This document shows, in pieces, positions 11,901-24,805 of a DNA stretch of 53,746 bases. Position 1 is the stretch's first letter. The number at the start of each line of letters is the position of its first letter. Under the pieces are notes generated by a model. It was not told the DNA's origin. It was given only the letters and a program-made list of their open reading frames with translations, and made no database searches. A program made the position numbers and the translations under genes. This DNA is from Seison nebaliae (taxonomy: Eukaryota; Rotifera; Pararotatoria; Seisonacea; Seisonidae), in the NCBI GenBank assembly GCA_023231475.1, contig JALJEE010001537.1:1-53746 (forward strand), read 5' to 3'.

Positions 11901-14900
11901 TCTGTAAACCACACTTCACTGGCATACATTGTCAAATGGAAATGTCGAAGAACGAACAAGAAAGAATTATTGATGAGAGCGAATCATATACCGAACAAGA
12001 ATTAACGGAATTAGTGAAACATAATCGAAACGTTTCTTCCATATTTAATAGTCAAACAAAACCATCAATCTTACCAAAACATTCATTTATCAATGAACTA
12101 AATCCATCTAAAAATAATAAATACCCTCAAAATTATTTAAATCATCAACAAAATTATAAAGATACAAAAAATTATCTGTATAATTCGAATGAACAATATC
12201 AACAACAACCTCATTATAATGAAAAGAATATTTATCAACATAATTCTCAATTGAAGCAACAACAACAACAACAACAGAAATCAGTATATAATGGAAATGT
12301 TGATGAGAAGAATCATCAATCGAATTATCAACAATATTCTCATAATAAATGGCATGACCAACAATATAATGATTTCGATGGTAATTATATGAAATCGATG
12401 AAAAGGAATCCATTTCAAAAATTCAATAATAATAATAATAACAATAATAATAATAATAATAGGATTAACAACGTTTTCAATCCAAATAAAAAAACGAATG
12501 AATTTGATGTTTTTCATTCACCGACTACAATTCATTCTTCATCATCTTCATCAATTTTATCTGATTTGACCTCATCCAAAAATTTCAATTCGTCCTTTAA
12601 ATCATCCGCAATTAATTCATCAGGAAAAACGAATATAATATCATCTTCTTCTATTTTATCTGATTCTTCATCATCATCCTCCTCCGCCTCATCATCATCA
12701 TCGTCGTCGTCGTCGTCGTCTTCATTATCAACGAATAGCATTGGGAAATTGAAAAATAATAATGAGTTTCAATTCGATTCACAACAAAAAGAAAAATTTA
12801 AAGAAATAGCAATCGATAAAAATGATCTGTCATATGAATCGTTAAAACGATTGTTGATGAATAATAAGAATGCATCAAATGAAATGGGGAAATGTGATCA
12901 AGTGGTATGTGGAAATCGAGGAACATGTTACATGACAAAAACGGAAGATATATTTTGTAAATGTCGAGAAGCGTTTAAAGGAAAGAATTGTGTTCAAGAA
13001 TCTTCCATCATTTGTGAGACAAATGATCATTCATGTACGAATTGTCAAGTTTGTAAGAAGTTGGATGATGAAGATCATTATTGTATACCAAATCGAGCGG
13101 TTATGCCAAATAATTGTTCTGTTGCATTTAATGCATGTCTTTTTTTAACTTCAGATGATAGTTGTAAGAACGGTGGAATATGTAAGAGTTTCATTTCAGA
13201 ATTACCACAAGATGGAAAAGTGGAAGTTGGTAGAGATTACTCTTGTAAATGTCCTGTGAATGTTCTCGGTTTCTATTGTGAACAAGTGTTGTCTCATCCA
13301 GATTGTGATCGAATTTGTCCACCACAAATAAGTCAATGTATCATTCCACGATACAAAAATGTTGATGATGTGAAATGTGAATGTTTATGTAAGAACGGTG
13401 GAACATGCTCCTTTTCAGAAAAACGATGTATTTGTCCGACCGGATATGAAGGGGCGAAATGTGAACAAATTGTGGAGAGATCATCTCCGAACATTTATTC
13501 AGTGACTGAAGAAATAAAAAGTGGGAAAGAATTTAGAAATAATATGAACTCGAATTTATTTTCCAATATAGGAAATTGTGACCAGAATGGAAATGTGACA
13601 TGTTTGAATGGTGGGAAATGTCATGATTATTGGATTTGGGATCAATCGCACAAAGTCAGTATTTGTGAGTGTGCCAATGGATTCTATGGGAAGAATTGTG
13701 AGAAAGAATTGACGAGTAGAAATCGTTGTGATGATAATCCATGTCAAAATGGAGGAATATGTACAGGAATTGGTGATTCCATCAATGAATGTCAATGTCT
13801 TCCCGGTTATTTTGGACAATATTGTGAAAAGGAAGAAAGATTAGAAAATTGTAATTGTTCGAATAATGGATTATGTTTGAAAGTTGATGATGAGTTTGCA
13901 TGTTTATGTCCATGGGGTTTCCGAGGGAAACATTGTGACTTTTGTTTCAACGAATGTTTCTTGCGTCCCTGTAAGAATGGTGGTGAATGTGAAGCGTTAT
14001 TTGGTGGCGATTTTGTTTGTCATTGTCCTGTCGGTACGAATGGTCAATTTTGTGAGAATGATGTTGACGAATGTGCAAATGAAAAGATTTGTAATTTTCA
14101 TGGGAAATGTCATAATTTACCTGGGGATTATACATGTAATTGTATTTATCCATATATTGGAAAGAATTGTGAATATAATATTGAAGAATTATGTCGAAAT
14201 AATATTGGAAAAGATATTAAACATCCATTTCTTCCTAATTTTTATCTATCATGTATTTCTGTGAATAATGGTGGTCAATTCAAATTGAGACGATGTCCCT
14301 CTAATTTATATTTTAATGAGAACTCAAATTCTTGTGTCCATCCAAATCAATTAATCGAATTCAATTGTTCTTATACTCAATGTCTGAATAATGGAGAATG
14401 TTTAACGAATGTCGATTCGAATGGGAAATTTCGATATGATTGTGAATGTCCTAAAGGATTTGAAGGTGATTCTTGTGAAATCAAAAAAATTCCCCAATGC
14501 AATTCTACAAAACATTGCGGTGCCACTAGTATTGACTGTTCAATGATTAATGAAAAATTGATATGTTTCTGTGAAAACGATAATTATTCTGTTGGAACAT
14601 GTTCAAATGAAACGTTTAAGAATCCATGTTTGAGTTACAATGGACGACTATATCGTCAATTCGAAACGGACAAACAATTATATATTCAATGTTCACTTGA
14701 TAAAAAGATGTTTGTGAGAACTTGTTCGAATGGTTTAGTTTGGCATAATGAATATCAGAATTGTCTACAACCTAACACTTTCCAGGATGAACGATTCAAT
14801 TCAGAATATTCTGTCAAATCAAAAAATTGCAATTTTGGAAAAGAAATTTGGTCTAAATCTCAAAATAAATATTATTGTCAATGTGACAAAGGATTTACTG

Positions 14901-15489
14901 GGAGAGATTGTGAGGAAGATATTGATGAATGTCAATCTTCTCCTTGCAAAAACAATGGAACATGTATGAACAATTTTGGTGGGTATATTTGTGCATGTGA
15001 AGGTGGGTTTTATGATGAAGATTGTTGTTGTCTCGGTTAATATTCTATAAAATCTTTTATTTTAATGATTTAAATCCTTTAATTATTTTTCAATTTTTTT
15101 TAGGCATTTCTAATCCATGTCCGAAAATTGGAAATAAATCACTTTTGTATCCGTTTCCAACTAAACCATGGAGATATATTCAATGTATGCCAGATGGATT
15201 TGCTCGAACTAGAGATTGTTCCGTTGGAACGGTATGGGATTTCGAGTCACAAACTTGTCTGGCTAAATCAAGAAAAAATTATGATAATGGAATTACCAGA
15301 TCAGCGAAAGTCGTTAAAGACGCATTGGAAAGTTGTGAAAATGGAATTAGAAAGAATATTCCTCATCCAATATTTCAGGATCGATTCATCAGTTGTCAAA
15401 GTGGTAAAGCGACAATCAGACGATGTTCTCATTACGAAATATTTTGTCGATCATCTGCAAAATGTGAAGAATTGAACAATTGTTTATAA
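8987..15489 (+). CDS. Large secreted VWD/TIL/EGF protein with peritrophin-type chitin-binding domains
   Basis: Probable apical extracellular matrix or gut-lining protein; the ligand is inferred to be chitin. Two exons, 8987-15035 and 15104-15489, join over a 68-nt intron in phase, giving 2,144 residues. A hydrophobic signal segment spans about 7-24. Residues 30-160 look like a VWD beta-domain, followed by a Cys-rich C8-like block (about 196-245) and a TIL/VWC-like block containing CGC (about 284-345). An EGF follows, then a second VWD/TIL-like module up to about 885. Residues 1005-1295 are Gln, Asn and Ser homopolymers, likely a spacer. About a dozen EGF repeats follow, two calcium-binding (DVDEC, DIDEC). 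Chitin-binding type-2 domains lie near 1735-1795 and 1880-1928, with two more in exon 2. No membrane anchor is visible. It recalls SCO-spondin/zonadhesin-type architecture combined with peritrophins; I know no exact named orthologue. Confidence 0.85.
12429..12461. repeat. AAT/AAC triplet repeat coding poly-Asn
   Basis: In-frame AAT/AAC triplets coding an Asn run inside the spacer of the large secreted protein. A second triplet tract, TCA/TCG/TCC at 12666-12720, codes poly-Ser. Confidence 0.85.
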
Positions 15490-16632
15490 AACTGATAATT
15501 CATTAACATTAGACGACAATTGAATTCTTTATTTATTTTATTAAAAATTTAATTTTAATTTATAATTTCGATGTCATTAGTCATATAAAGTATTTATTTT
15601 CATTCTCATATTGTCGATAAATGGTGAGAAGTTGATAAGAATTATCATTCATTCATCATCAGTTTATAACTCTCTCTTTTTTTAGAATAGAATCAATTGA
15701 TGATTTCAAAAGACTAAAACATGGACGAAAACGTTCGTAGAGATAGATGTTGGAAAGTCATGTCAAACCTTGGGATATTTGACACTTGTGAATGTTTGTT
15801 GTTGTTAGAGGACTGTTAGGAATCTTAATTTCATTGTCTCTTTCATCTCATGAATTTGGAAGAATGATTTTGATTTAAATTGAATTTGTCAAGTGATGAT
15901 TGATGGAATCAAAGAGAAATTCCTGTTTACCAACAAAATTTTAATAGAAATAAAAAAATTTGGGAAATTTTTCAAAATGAATTTTGATGAATGCCGATAA
16001 ATATGAGTAGGAATATGAAATGACTAATACCTAATACTAACTACTACTTTGTGTGTGTGTGTGTGTGTGTGTGGTGTAGAATGAACCACCTACTTTCCCA
16101 AACAAATATAATGCCTAACTACTGAGTTAGGTATCTGGATGTTTAATAGAAGAAGAATAAAAAAAAAAGAATCATATCGGCTGATGTGGGAAGTTATTGT
16201 GAAGGATGAGATAAGATGGAAAAATTCACTGTTGAATCATCGATCACTAAAGGTAATTATTGAAGTAATTTAAGTTTATTTGAAAAATGATAAAAGAATA
16301 TTCTGACTGATAATTTCCCAGTGAAATTCGTCTTCTCATGTTCATGATTTGAGTGACGATTAGAATTATTATTGTTCTGATTGTTATTGTTGGAATTATT
16401 ATGATTTCTTATTACACAATAAACAAAATGAAAGTGATAAGATAATGATGATTAAACGTCTGTCACAATGAAAACATATTCTACTCCAATATAAGAATCA
16501 TGTCAGTCGATGGAGATTTGTTATAATAATTTTCATTCGATTCCTAACAAAAATTTTGAGAAATTTAACTTTCTTCAATTCGTTAATATCATCCTCTTAT
16601 TATAGTCTCTTTCATCTATCATCAGATAAATT
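15490..16632. other. Intergenic region with a GT microsatellite
   Basis: AT-rich, no coding potential seen. Contains a (GT)n tract at 16050-16073 and the presumed promoter or leader of the small secretory precursor. A pyrimidine-rich stretch ending TTATTATAG near 16605 could be a splice acceptor of a 5' non-coding exon. Confidence 0.55.
16050..16073. repeat. (GT)n microsatellite
   Basis: About 12 GT units, ending in GTGGTG. Confidence 0.95.
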
Positions 16633-16896
16633 ATGAACCGATTATTAATTCTCATCAATCTTTATCTTCTTCTCACCATCGTCTCGTCATTATCGATACA
16701 TCGATCGAAAGATTTTGATGATGAAGTTCCATCCTCCTTCGACGCCATCTTAAACAACGATTCCAATAAACAATTGTCGAATGATATTCTACACCAACTC
16801 ATCGATCAATTAATAAGCAAACAATTCAACAACAAGAGAAATTTCTGGAAGAGAAACTTTTGGAAAAGATCAAATTATAAAAGAAATTTTTGGTAA
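16633..16896 (+). CDS. Candidate neuropeptide precursor with NFW repeats
   Basis: An 87-residue single-exon protein with the layout of a neuropeptide prohormone. Residues 1-20 (MNRLLILINLYLLLTIVSSL) are a clear signal peptide. A 45-residue acidic and polar spacer follows (DFDDEVPSSFDAI, then a helix DILHQLIDQLISKQF). The C-terminus has dibasic Lys-Arg sites every five residues: NNKR, NFWKR, NFWKR, SNYKR, NFW, stop. Processing at every site would release NFW three times and SNY once. No Gly precedes any cleavage site, so C-terminal amidation is not expected. There are no cysteines. I do not recognise the peptide family. The extreme shortness of the units could instead mean that longer, partly processed forms such as NFWKRNFW are active. 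Assignment as a prohormone is an inference from layout. Confidence 0.6.
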   Translation: MNRLLILINLYLLLTIVSSLSIHRSKDFDDEVPSSFDAILNNDSNKQLSNDILHQLIDQLISKQFNNKRNFWKRNFWKRSNYKRNFW

Positions 16897-19800
16897 ATCT
16901 TCCTCCTTCACTGAGCTATTGAATAATAAGAGAACAGAACAAACATGACGAAAATTACAGCGATTCGGATTTTCTTTTGAATTTTGCTCTTTCAACCACA
17001 ATCTTCATATTTCTCATCATTCTATTCTCTTTTCAAAATAAAATTTATTTCTTGATTAATTTCTTTCATTTCTACTTCATTCATGAATCATGATGAATGA
17101 TGAATCCCCATCGATATAATCTACAATTTAGTTTTATTATCTTTTCTTTCAACTGTTGAAATTCTTTTTAAAAATCACTAAAATTTGAACATAAAAAATG
17201 ATAATACTTGTATTCATTCTAATCAATAAACGATGCTCAATCGATAATCAATAATATCATTTTCTTCACAACCATTTTCAAAACAATAAAACGATTCTGG
17301 TTTTCAGGAATTAATTCTCCAATAAAAAATGAAAATGTTAAAAGTTTAAACTAGAAAATTCCAGTTGCAGACCAAAACACAGAATTGAGTAGAGAGAAAT
17401 AATGTAAAAATGTTGACGAAAATATTTCGATAAAAATTGATAAAAAAGTCATTGAACGATTTCTTTCCAAATATAAGATAATCACCAAAATTACTAATTA
17501 AAACGATTTTACAAAATGTTAGATTAAAACCATTCACTTGAAGATTGACGTCATTGAGTGAAGAAAAAAATTTTCATCAGATAAAGGGAAGTATTGATCG
17601 ATAACATTTGAAATAGTTTTAAACAAGATCGAATAATGGATATGATAAATCTTCTTAAAATTAAATAGACATTACTATTACTTTGATAAGAACGTATCAA
17701 CTATTGAGAAACTTGTCTATTTAATGATATAGTTTTCTTTTTATTTTCAATCGTTAGACAGTTACAACAGAAGATTAATTTGTTTGATATAGAATCTATA
17801 TTATAGATCTTTCATTATTTATGGGTTATTCATTTTGAGTATCCATCACCAACGAATATTTGAAAAACTAATTTGACATGATAAAAATCGAATGATTATT
17901 ATACAAACGTAATTTTCGTTAATATAAAAAAAAAGTATTGATACCGTCAATAGTTAAAGGAAAAAAGTTCTCATTCGAGATATTTCGTTCTCATTCACTT
18001 TCCATTTTTCATGGTAGTTAAGGACAAATAAAATAATTTCAAATAGTAATTTATATTTTTGATATAAGTGAATGTGTATTTGAGAGATCAGTTTCCTAAC
18101 AAGTTGTAAGTTGAGTTCACGCTTCGTTTTATTCTTTCTATTAGAACTTTTCCTAGTAGGGTTTTTACTGCTGAAAGAAAACGGTGAAAAATGCAAGCTC
18201 TTAATTTACGAGTTGTAAGTTGAAATGTATGAGTGGCGAGCAACAGTTACAATTCGAACCTTATTCAAGGATGGGAATATTCAGAGTATGTTTTCAATTT
18301 GTGATAATTGGGAATGTGAAGTAGCCAACGAACAATTCGGAAAATATTATCATATCAGACAATTATTTAAATTACATTGATTCGGGAGATGTTTGAAGTG
18401 TGTGAGTTAATTCATCTGTTGGCTACGAGATAAAAGAAGATCGTTCTATATTTTTTATATGAAGATAGACTGAGGTTAAAGTTCAAAATTGGTTATCAAT
18501 GAATGGAGAAGGATAGAATTTTGAGAGTAATAGTTCTATCCTATTATAAGACGATAGAAAATAATGTTCTTCTTTCTTTTCTCAAACGATGATTTTAGTT
18601 GAAAGGAAAATAAGAAACTAAAAAAAAATGTTATATAATATATGATAAACATGTATATAGGACGTGTAAGATAAGTCGGATGTTGTCAGTTGTTGGTTAA
18701 GTTGGGATGGAATTCACCGTAATTTTCCCACATTGTGGTGTACTCTACATCTACTGACACCTCGAATATTTTTAGGTAAATATTTTATACAAGCAAAAAA
18801 TTCATTTCGTTATAAGTAGAAGAAAAGAACGTGTGCATATTAGTGGTTGAGAATAGAGAATGAATTATGAGAAGAATCAATTGCGAAATGAATGAAATAG
18901 AATGAATGAAATAGAATGAATGAATAGAATGGGAAGTTACGCAATCGAACGATAACATTTGAGCTAATAACTTCAACGAAAGAAAATTGAGAAAGATGTA
19001 GATAAATGTAGAAAATGAAAATTACCACTATCGAATGATTACGCAATCGTTTCTCATTATAAAAATGTCTAAACGAAAATGACTGTTGAGAAGTCGAATG
19101 AATAACCAGTGGACAAATGAGGAATGAATGGAGAAGTATGTTGAGAAGAAACTCATTCAACTTCTTTCCATATCATCTCCCCATCTATGAATTACATAAC
19201 TGAATGAATTTATGAATGAATTTTTTTTTCGTTCTCTTAAATATTCATTCAATTCAATATGCACACACTTTCACCAATGAATTAATGAGATAATCGTCTC
19301 AATTATATGTCGTCCTCTTTATTCCTCTCTTAAATTATGTCAATTATTTTTCGTAATTCTTCCACATAATCCAAGTACCTTTTAATATTAAACCAATCAG
19401 ATAAATCAAATAGATATTTGATGGAACAAGGATAAAGTTTAAACGCGAATAAAAATAAAACAGTTTTCGTTCGATGAATGAATATGTTTCATTAACGAAT
19501 AACAGAATAAACTTCCATTTTTTGTTATATATATTTATATATATATATATATATATATAGATATAAATATATCGGTTTTGTGAATGAGAGAATAATGTAA
19601 AAGAAACATGTCGTTCCGTCTTCTCATTCAACCGATAAGAACGACATCTTTATAGACTTGAATGTCAACCATTCGCAACTGTAATTGACAAGAATAGAAA
19701 AGAATTCTCCCCAGAAACTCTCCAAATTCGTTTGTAAGACAAAGAAAATTGTTGGAAGAAAATAAACTTCTCATGCACTTGTGATACGCAACCACAAATA

Positions 19801-22556
19801 GATGAATAAGATTCTGTAAAGTTTCATTTTGATTCCTCCAAATTTCATGCATTATCTCCGCCGTCAACTCTCATCAATTTCTATCACATCTTTTCCTACG
19901 TCTTCTGCCGAATAGTTTGATCATATTCACATTTTCACAAAGAACTGCGAAAATTTGTTTTGAAGTGAACGTCTCTTGTCTAACATCATTATTCTTCGAT
20001 TGTTATTGTATGTAATCTTCATATCAACTTCCACTACCAACTCACAAATTCAGTCAGAACTGTTTTATTTTCTCATCGACAAAGTAATTATCATCCTTCA
20101 TCGATAGCCTATGTTTTAGAGTTCATTTCAATTAAATCATTCTTCTTCTACCTATTAAAATTTGTGTATCTCAATTCTTTTCTCCTCTCGAATTTGTCTT
20201 TTTAAGCAAATCATTCATTTGCTCATTCAACTTCTCGTTCTGTTTATATTACAACATGTCTTTACACACACTTCAGTTCGATGTCATAAAAGTGGAAATG
20301 ACTCAAGAGGTAACTGTAAATTAAACATATAAACTCTCTTCGAATTCTTTCTAGACTGACTACTATGTCTGCGACATATTAATTCAAACAAATTATGTTA
20401 ATGTTCCTCATAAAATTATCAGTCGCCAATGATCATCTACATAATCATGTTCAATCATTTATTTTATTACGCTATAGCACAATTTATAATATTTATGATG
20501 ATGATGAAATATTCAGTAATTATGAGCATTCAAATTGTTTTTTATGTCCACAATCATTCCTTTAAATAAATCTCGTTATAAACCGGAAGTATATTCCAAA
20601 TATTTCTCTCCACAAAAATACGAATCGAGTAACATCTGCTAATATTACTCCATTAAATTTTGGCTTCAATTTATAAAATAACTGTTTAATCGAACTTCTT
20701 TTGTGTTACTCCGACCAATGTCACCAAATTATCAACACAATTGATATTGGGAAAAAAGATTTAAAACAATTTTGTATGACGTCGAAAATTTAATTAATTT
20801 CCTGTAATCTTCAATTCATCAACGGTTTTCTCTCATATGTTATACTTAGTTACATTTTTTTTTATTTGCGTTTCGTGACTGATGTTCGCTCATGACGGAA
20901 ATAGAACATATAATTTCTTTAATTAAACACTTCAACTCTTTAATATTAAAATGATCTCCACCTTTAAATAATTCGAAAGTTAAGTAGTAAGTATGTATGA
21001 TAATAAATTGGTGAATATTATAAATTCTATTTTCAATAATAAGAATTATATTGATATAATAATGCTATAATTGATAGAAAATACAACTGTATTATGTCCA
21101 CTTAGATGAATTAATACTTTTACCGTCAATACATTTTCATATGTCATTCTCTTCATACTAATTCTTCTAATTATTTCTGATGATTCACTTATGATTATTC
21201 TCAAATTATTTCGTTGGGAAGATATGGCAAGATCAGATCACAAACATTTCTTTCAAATTTCTCGTCTTTTTCTACGAAAATAATACAACAAACTTTTAGT
21301 TCAAACAATCTATCCATCAAAATTCTTCTTACAACTCTTAAAATGCTCGTTTATGGAATTTTTTAGGAACAGCACCACGTATTAGATATTATGTGAATTT
21401 TAGGGAAAATATGTTTATTAAGTAAATTGTTAATGAATTTCTTCAGTTTCGTTTAAATGAAAAGATGATTGATTCGTTTCGTTTTTGAATGAAAATTGAA
21501 AGTAAGAATTATAGAAGTTGGTTGAAATTGAATGAATAATCTGAATAGAGGAAATGATTAATAAAAGAAGCAACTACTTTCTTCTCAATATCACTCCTTT
21601 CAACAAATTTAGACATATTACGTAAGGAAGAATAATTTTAAATAATAAAAAAAAGAAAAATAAATAAACATGTTTATTGAAATGAATTCCACTCCTCTAT
21701 CCTCCCTTTTCCTTCCCTCCTATAATAATTCTTCATGAACACATCTTATAAATTTTAATTTGTCTTTCAAAAAATCGGAAGTCAAACTGAAATTCTTGTA
21801 AATCATCTTTCTACGTTATTTTCATTCAACTAATTTATATTTATAGAAAAATGAAAACATAATATTAAACGACTTTATTTGAAGGTGAATCAATTTTTCT
21901 TGTCTTTTTTCGATTTTATCAAATGAATTCATATTTCTTGATATTATGGGAAATTGTCTTGATTTCTCTTTCAAAAACAAATTTCATTTTCCCTAATCAT
22001 ATTCTCCTTATTAATGTTATGTCATCTTCAGCTCTCTTTATTTGGACTAGATAGAATTCTAGAAGATTCTAAAAAACACAAAATAGACATTCGGGTAGAA
22101 AACAAATGTTAAATTGACATGTCTAATTTTAAATTTGTAAAATTTTCAAATTATTTTACATAATGCTATGTCATAATTTAAACGTGGTATTGCTGCTTGC
22201 AAATTGCACGTGTTATTGTATATGAGTATTTAAGGAGACGTAAAAAAGAGTTTATTATTTAAAGATTACTTTATTCACTAATTCACTCATTTTTTTTAAT
22301 ATTCAATATTAAAATTCTCGTTTTTCATTTGAACAAAAAAAGTGTGCAATTTAATCTTGCTTCTATCTTCTTCTATGTCATATCTTTTCACGCAATTATT
22401 TTATATTATTGTCCTTTCATTTCCACGTGAAGAAGGTAAACGTGGAATGTGCATTACAATTATGAATGAATGTAGTCCGATATATCGGATAATGGTTTTG
22501 AAGAAAAATTATAATTTTTGGTAAAAGAAATAATTTTTTTTACCGGAGTTAGAGGA

Positions 22557-22726
22557 GTAACCCGACAGATTGTAATCCTATATAAAAATTATTTATATTA
22601 TTTTTATTTATTTATATATGAAAAAAGGTTGATAACTGTCTGAAATTGAGAAAATTATGTTACGAATTGTCCTTTTTTTGGGTTATATACATAATTTTAT
22701 ATAGGATTACGATCTGTCCCTCAATC
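22557..22726. mobile_element. MITE with terminal inverted repeats and 9-bp target duplication
   Basis: A 170-bp element with no coding capacity. The ends are inverted repeats sharing GACAGATYGTAATCCTATAT, followed by an A-rich continuation; the matching parts are 22564-22592 and 22692-22719. The sequence GTTAGAGGA occurs directly at both edges (22548-22556 and 22727-22735), as expected of a 9-bp target-site duplication, or 8-bp if the first G is chance. The interior is AT-rich. An 8- or 9-bp duplication points to hAT- or Mutator-type transposition; the family cannot be told from one copy. Confidence 0.8.
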
Positions 22727-24778
22727 GTTAGAGGAAGTTTCCATAAGAGCGAAAGAATTGGAAGAAGAACTTGAAATTAAAAGGATTAAAAGAATGAGAT
22801 TGGAAATGAAATGGACATTTGTTAGTTTGATCGTTCTTCCATCCGTCAAAGCATCTCTTTTTCATAAAGAAAACGAAATGAAAAGATTGAATAATAAGTG
22901 AACGTTTTAAAAAGATTTAGTACGTATAAATTTTTCATTCAACAACCTTATTCTTCGAAAATATTAGTTTTTTCATTTATTATTTAAACATGAAAGAAAG
23001 AAATATTTCAAGGACAAATTTCTAAAGATTTATTCCTCTTTACCCATAGTTTCATAGAGAATGTCGGTATGTTTTTACGTTCTCTTCAAATGATTGATCT
23101 ATTCATTCATATTTCGAATGGTTGTGAAACTGAATGAATATTTCTCTAAAAAGAAACACAATTCATGTATATCCTCTCTCAACACCTATCTTATTAATAC
23201 CTATCTATACTGAGCTAACCAAAAATACTAAACTGGGCTAACAAGCTAAGTGCACAAGAAAGTTTTTGTTTTGGATGGTCCGCTAAACTTTTGGTAGATT
23301 AGTCGATTTGTTTCGTAAAAGAAACTGACGTTATTAATTTTCGGATATAGGTGATTCTTCTTATAATGAGACTATGATTAATATGAGCTTACCGATTTGT
23401 TGAGAGAAGTGTTTAATATTTTGTCTCTATTCTCGGACGAGTATCTCCGGGAATGATATATGTCGACTAAATGCACTATGTATATTAGATGATACACACA
23501 TATCGATATATGTGCAAGTGTGCGTATCCCTTAATATTTACGTTTTTGTGGCGCGTATTCAGCTTACAGCAATTTTGTTTTTATATCAACATTGGACTTC
23601 TTTTGTGCTTAAACCATAATTTTTCCTACGCTTGCTTACATTTTACGCTTCAATTCACAAACTAAGAAATTAGAGCGGAATAAATTGAAGATATATTTTT
23701 TTTTGATTTTCTCCCGATTTAACAATAGCTTTATCATCTTATCCACTTATGTTACCTGGTCATACAGTTAGTGTCTTAATCATATCGCTTAAAACTGGGA
23801 AACCGTTCGGGTTCCATTTTTGGCTTCTTTTTCTTTAAATGTTCTTCAACATTAGTCCGACATTCAAAATTCCAATAGTATGGAAAATTTGTAGAAAAAT
23901 CTCACTTCCAACATATATTATTTATATAAATTGACATAATATCATGTCCAAAATAAAAATGGAATTTTGTAAATTTTTTTTATAATGTAAAACTAATTTC
24001 CTTAACCTACTATGTCATTTGACTTTTTTGTTTTTCGTTTCCTACGACGTTTAGCACAAATTCCCCACAGAAAAAAAATTAAAAGAATTGATTTGAGATG
24101 AATGGAATAATGATGATTGAAAACAACGTTCTACGATCGGAGAATTATGTTATTAAGGGATACTCACTCATACTACTCTTCAATATCGACTTCAAATAAT
24201 TAATTAGACTCTATGCGCACTATCAACAACGACAATTGATCCGACAATTGTAAGATGTTTCATTCATCATCCAAATTTCCATCTATTATTCAAATGTTTA
24301 CGCTTACCTCTACGGAAAACTTTATATTTTTTATCTGATAACCCTTTCATTCATGTTCGTTTATCGCCTCATTTAATACAGTAACAGCACCAATTCAATT
24401 AGCATTATCATTTCTCATCGAATCAAATTATTAAAGTTATTTATTAAACAAATCGCTAACAGTGAGATCGGTTCGTTTTTGAAAGAAAACTTAAAAGCGC
24501 TTGAAATAATGAGTCTATTCAATTCTACATTATCTCTACTATATTTCTTCAGCAGAGATTGTGTTCTGATATTTATCTCAATTTATCCTCTTATATTTCT
24601 ATTTCGATTCGATTCTATTTCTATTTCCAATTCAATTTATTCTTCATTTCTATCGAAAGAATCTTTTTTAAATGAATTCAATGGAACGTTCAATCTATCA
24701 AATGAATCAATTCTACTTCTTTAGAATTTCATAGAACTTCACACAATTTTTATAATTGGAAAAGTTTATTAAAGAATT

Positions 24779-24805
24779 CAATTCAATTCCAATTGAATTG
24801 AATTG
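24779..24805. repeat. Perfect 11-bp inverted repeat
   Basis: CAATTCAATTC and its exact reverse complement are separated by CAATT. It could form a small hairpin, but low complexity makes chance plausible. Confidence 0.5.

Noticed and set aside
12532-12741. Acidic open frame antisense to the poly-Ser tract
   Set aside because: It is the complement of TCA/TCG triplets in the large secreted protein and is explained by that repeat.
19628-19867. 79-codon minus-strand frame beginning MTAEIMHEIW
   Set aside because: Composition is more protein-like than its neighbours, but there is no recognisable motif, no splice partner and no upstream support. A non-coding RNA or missed exon cannot be excluded.
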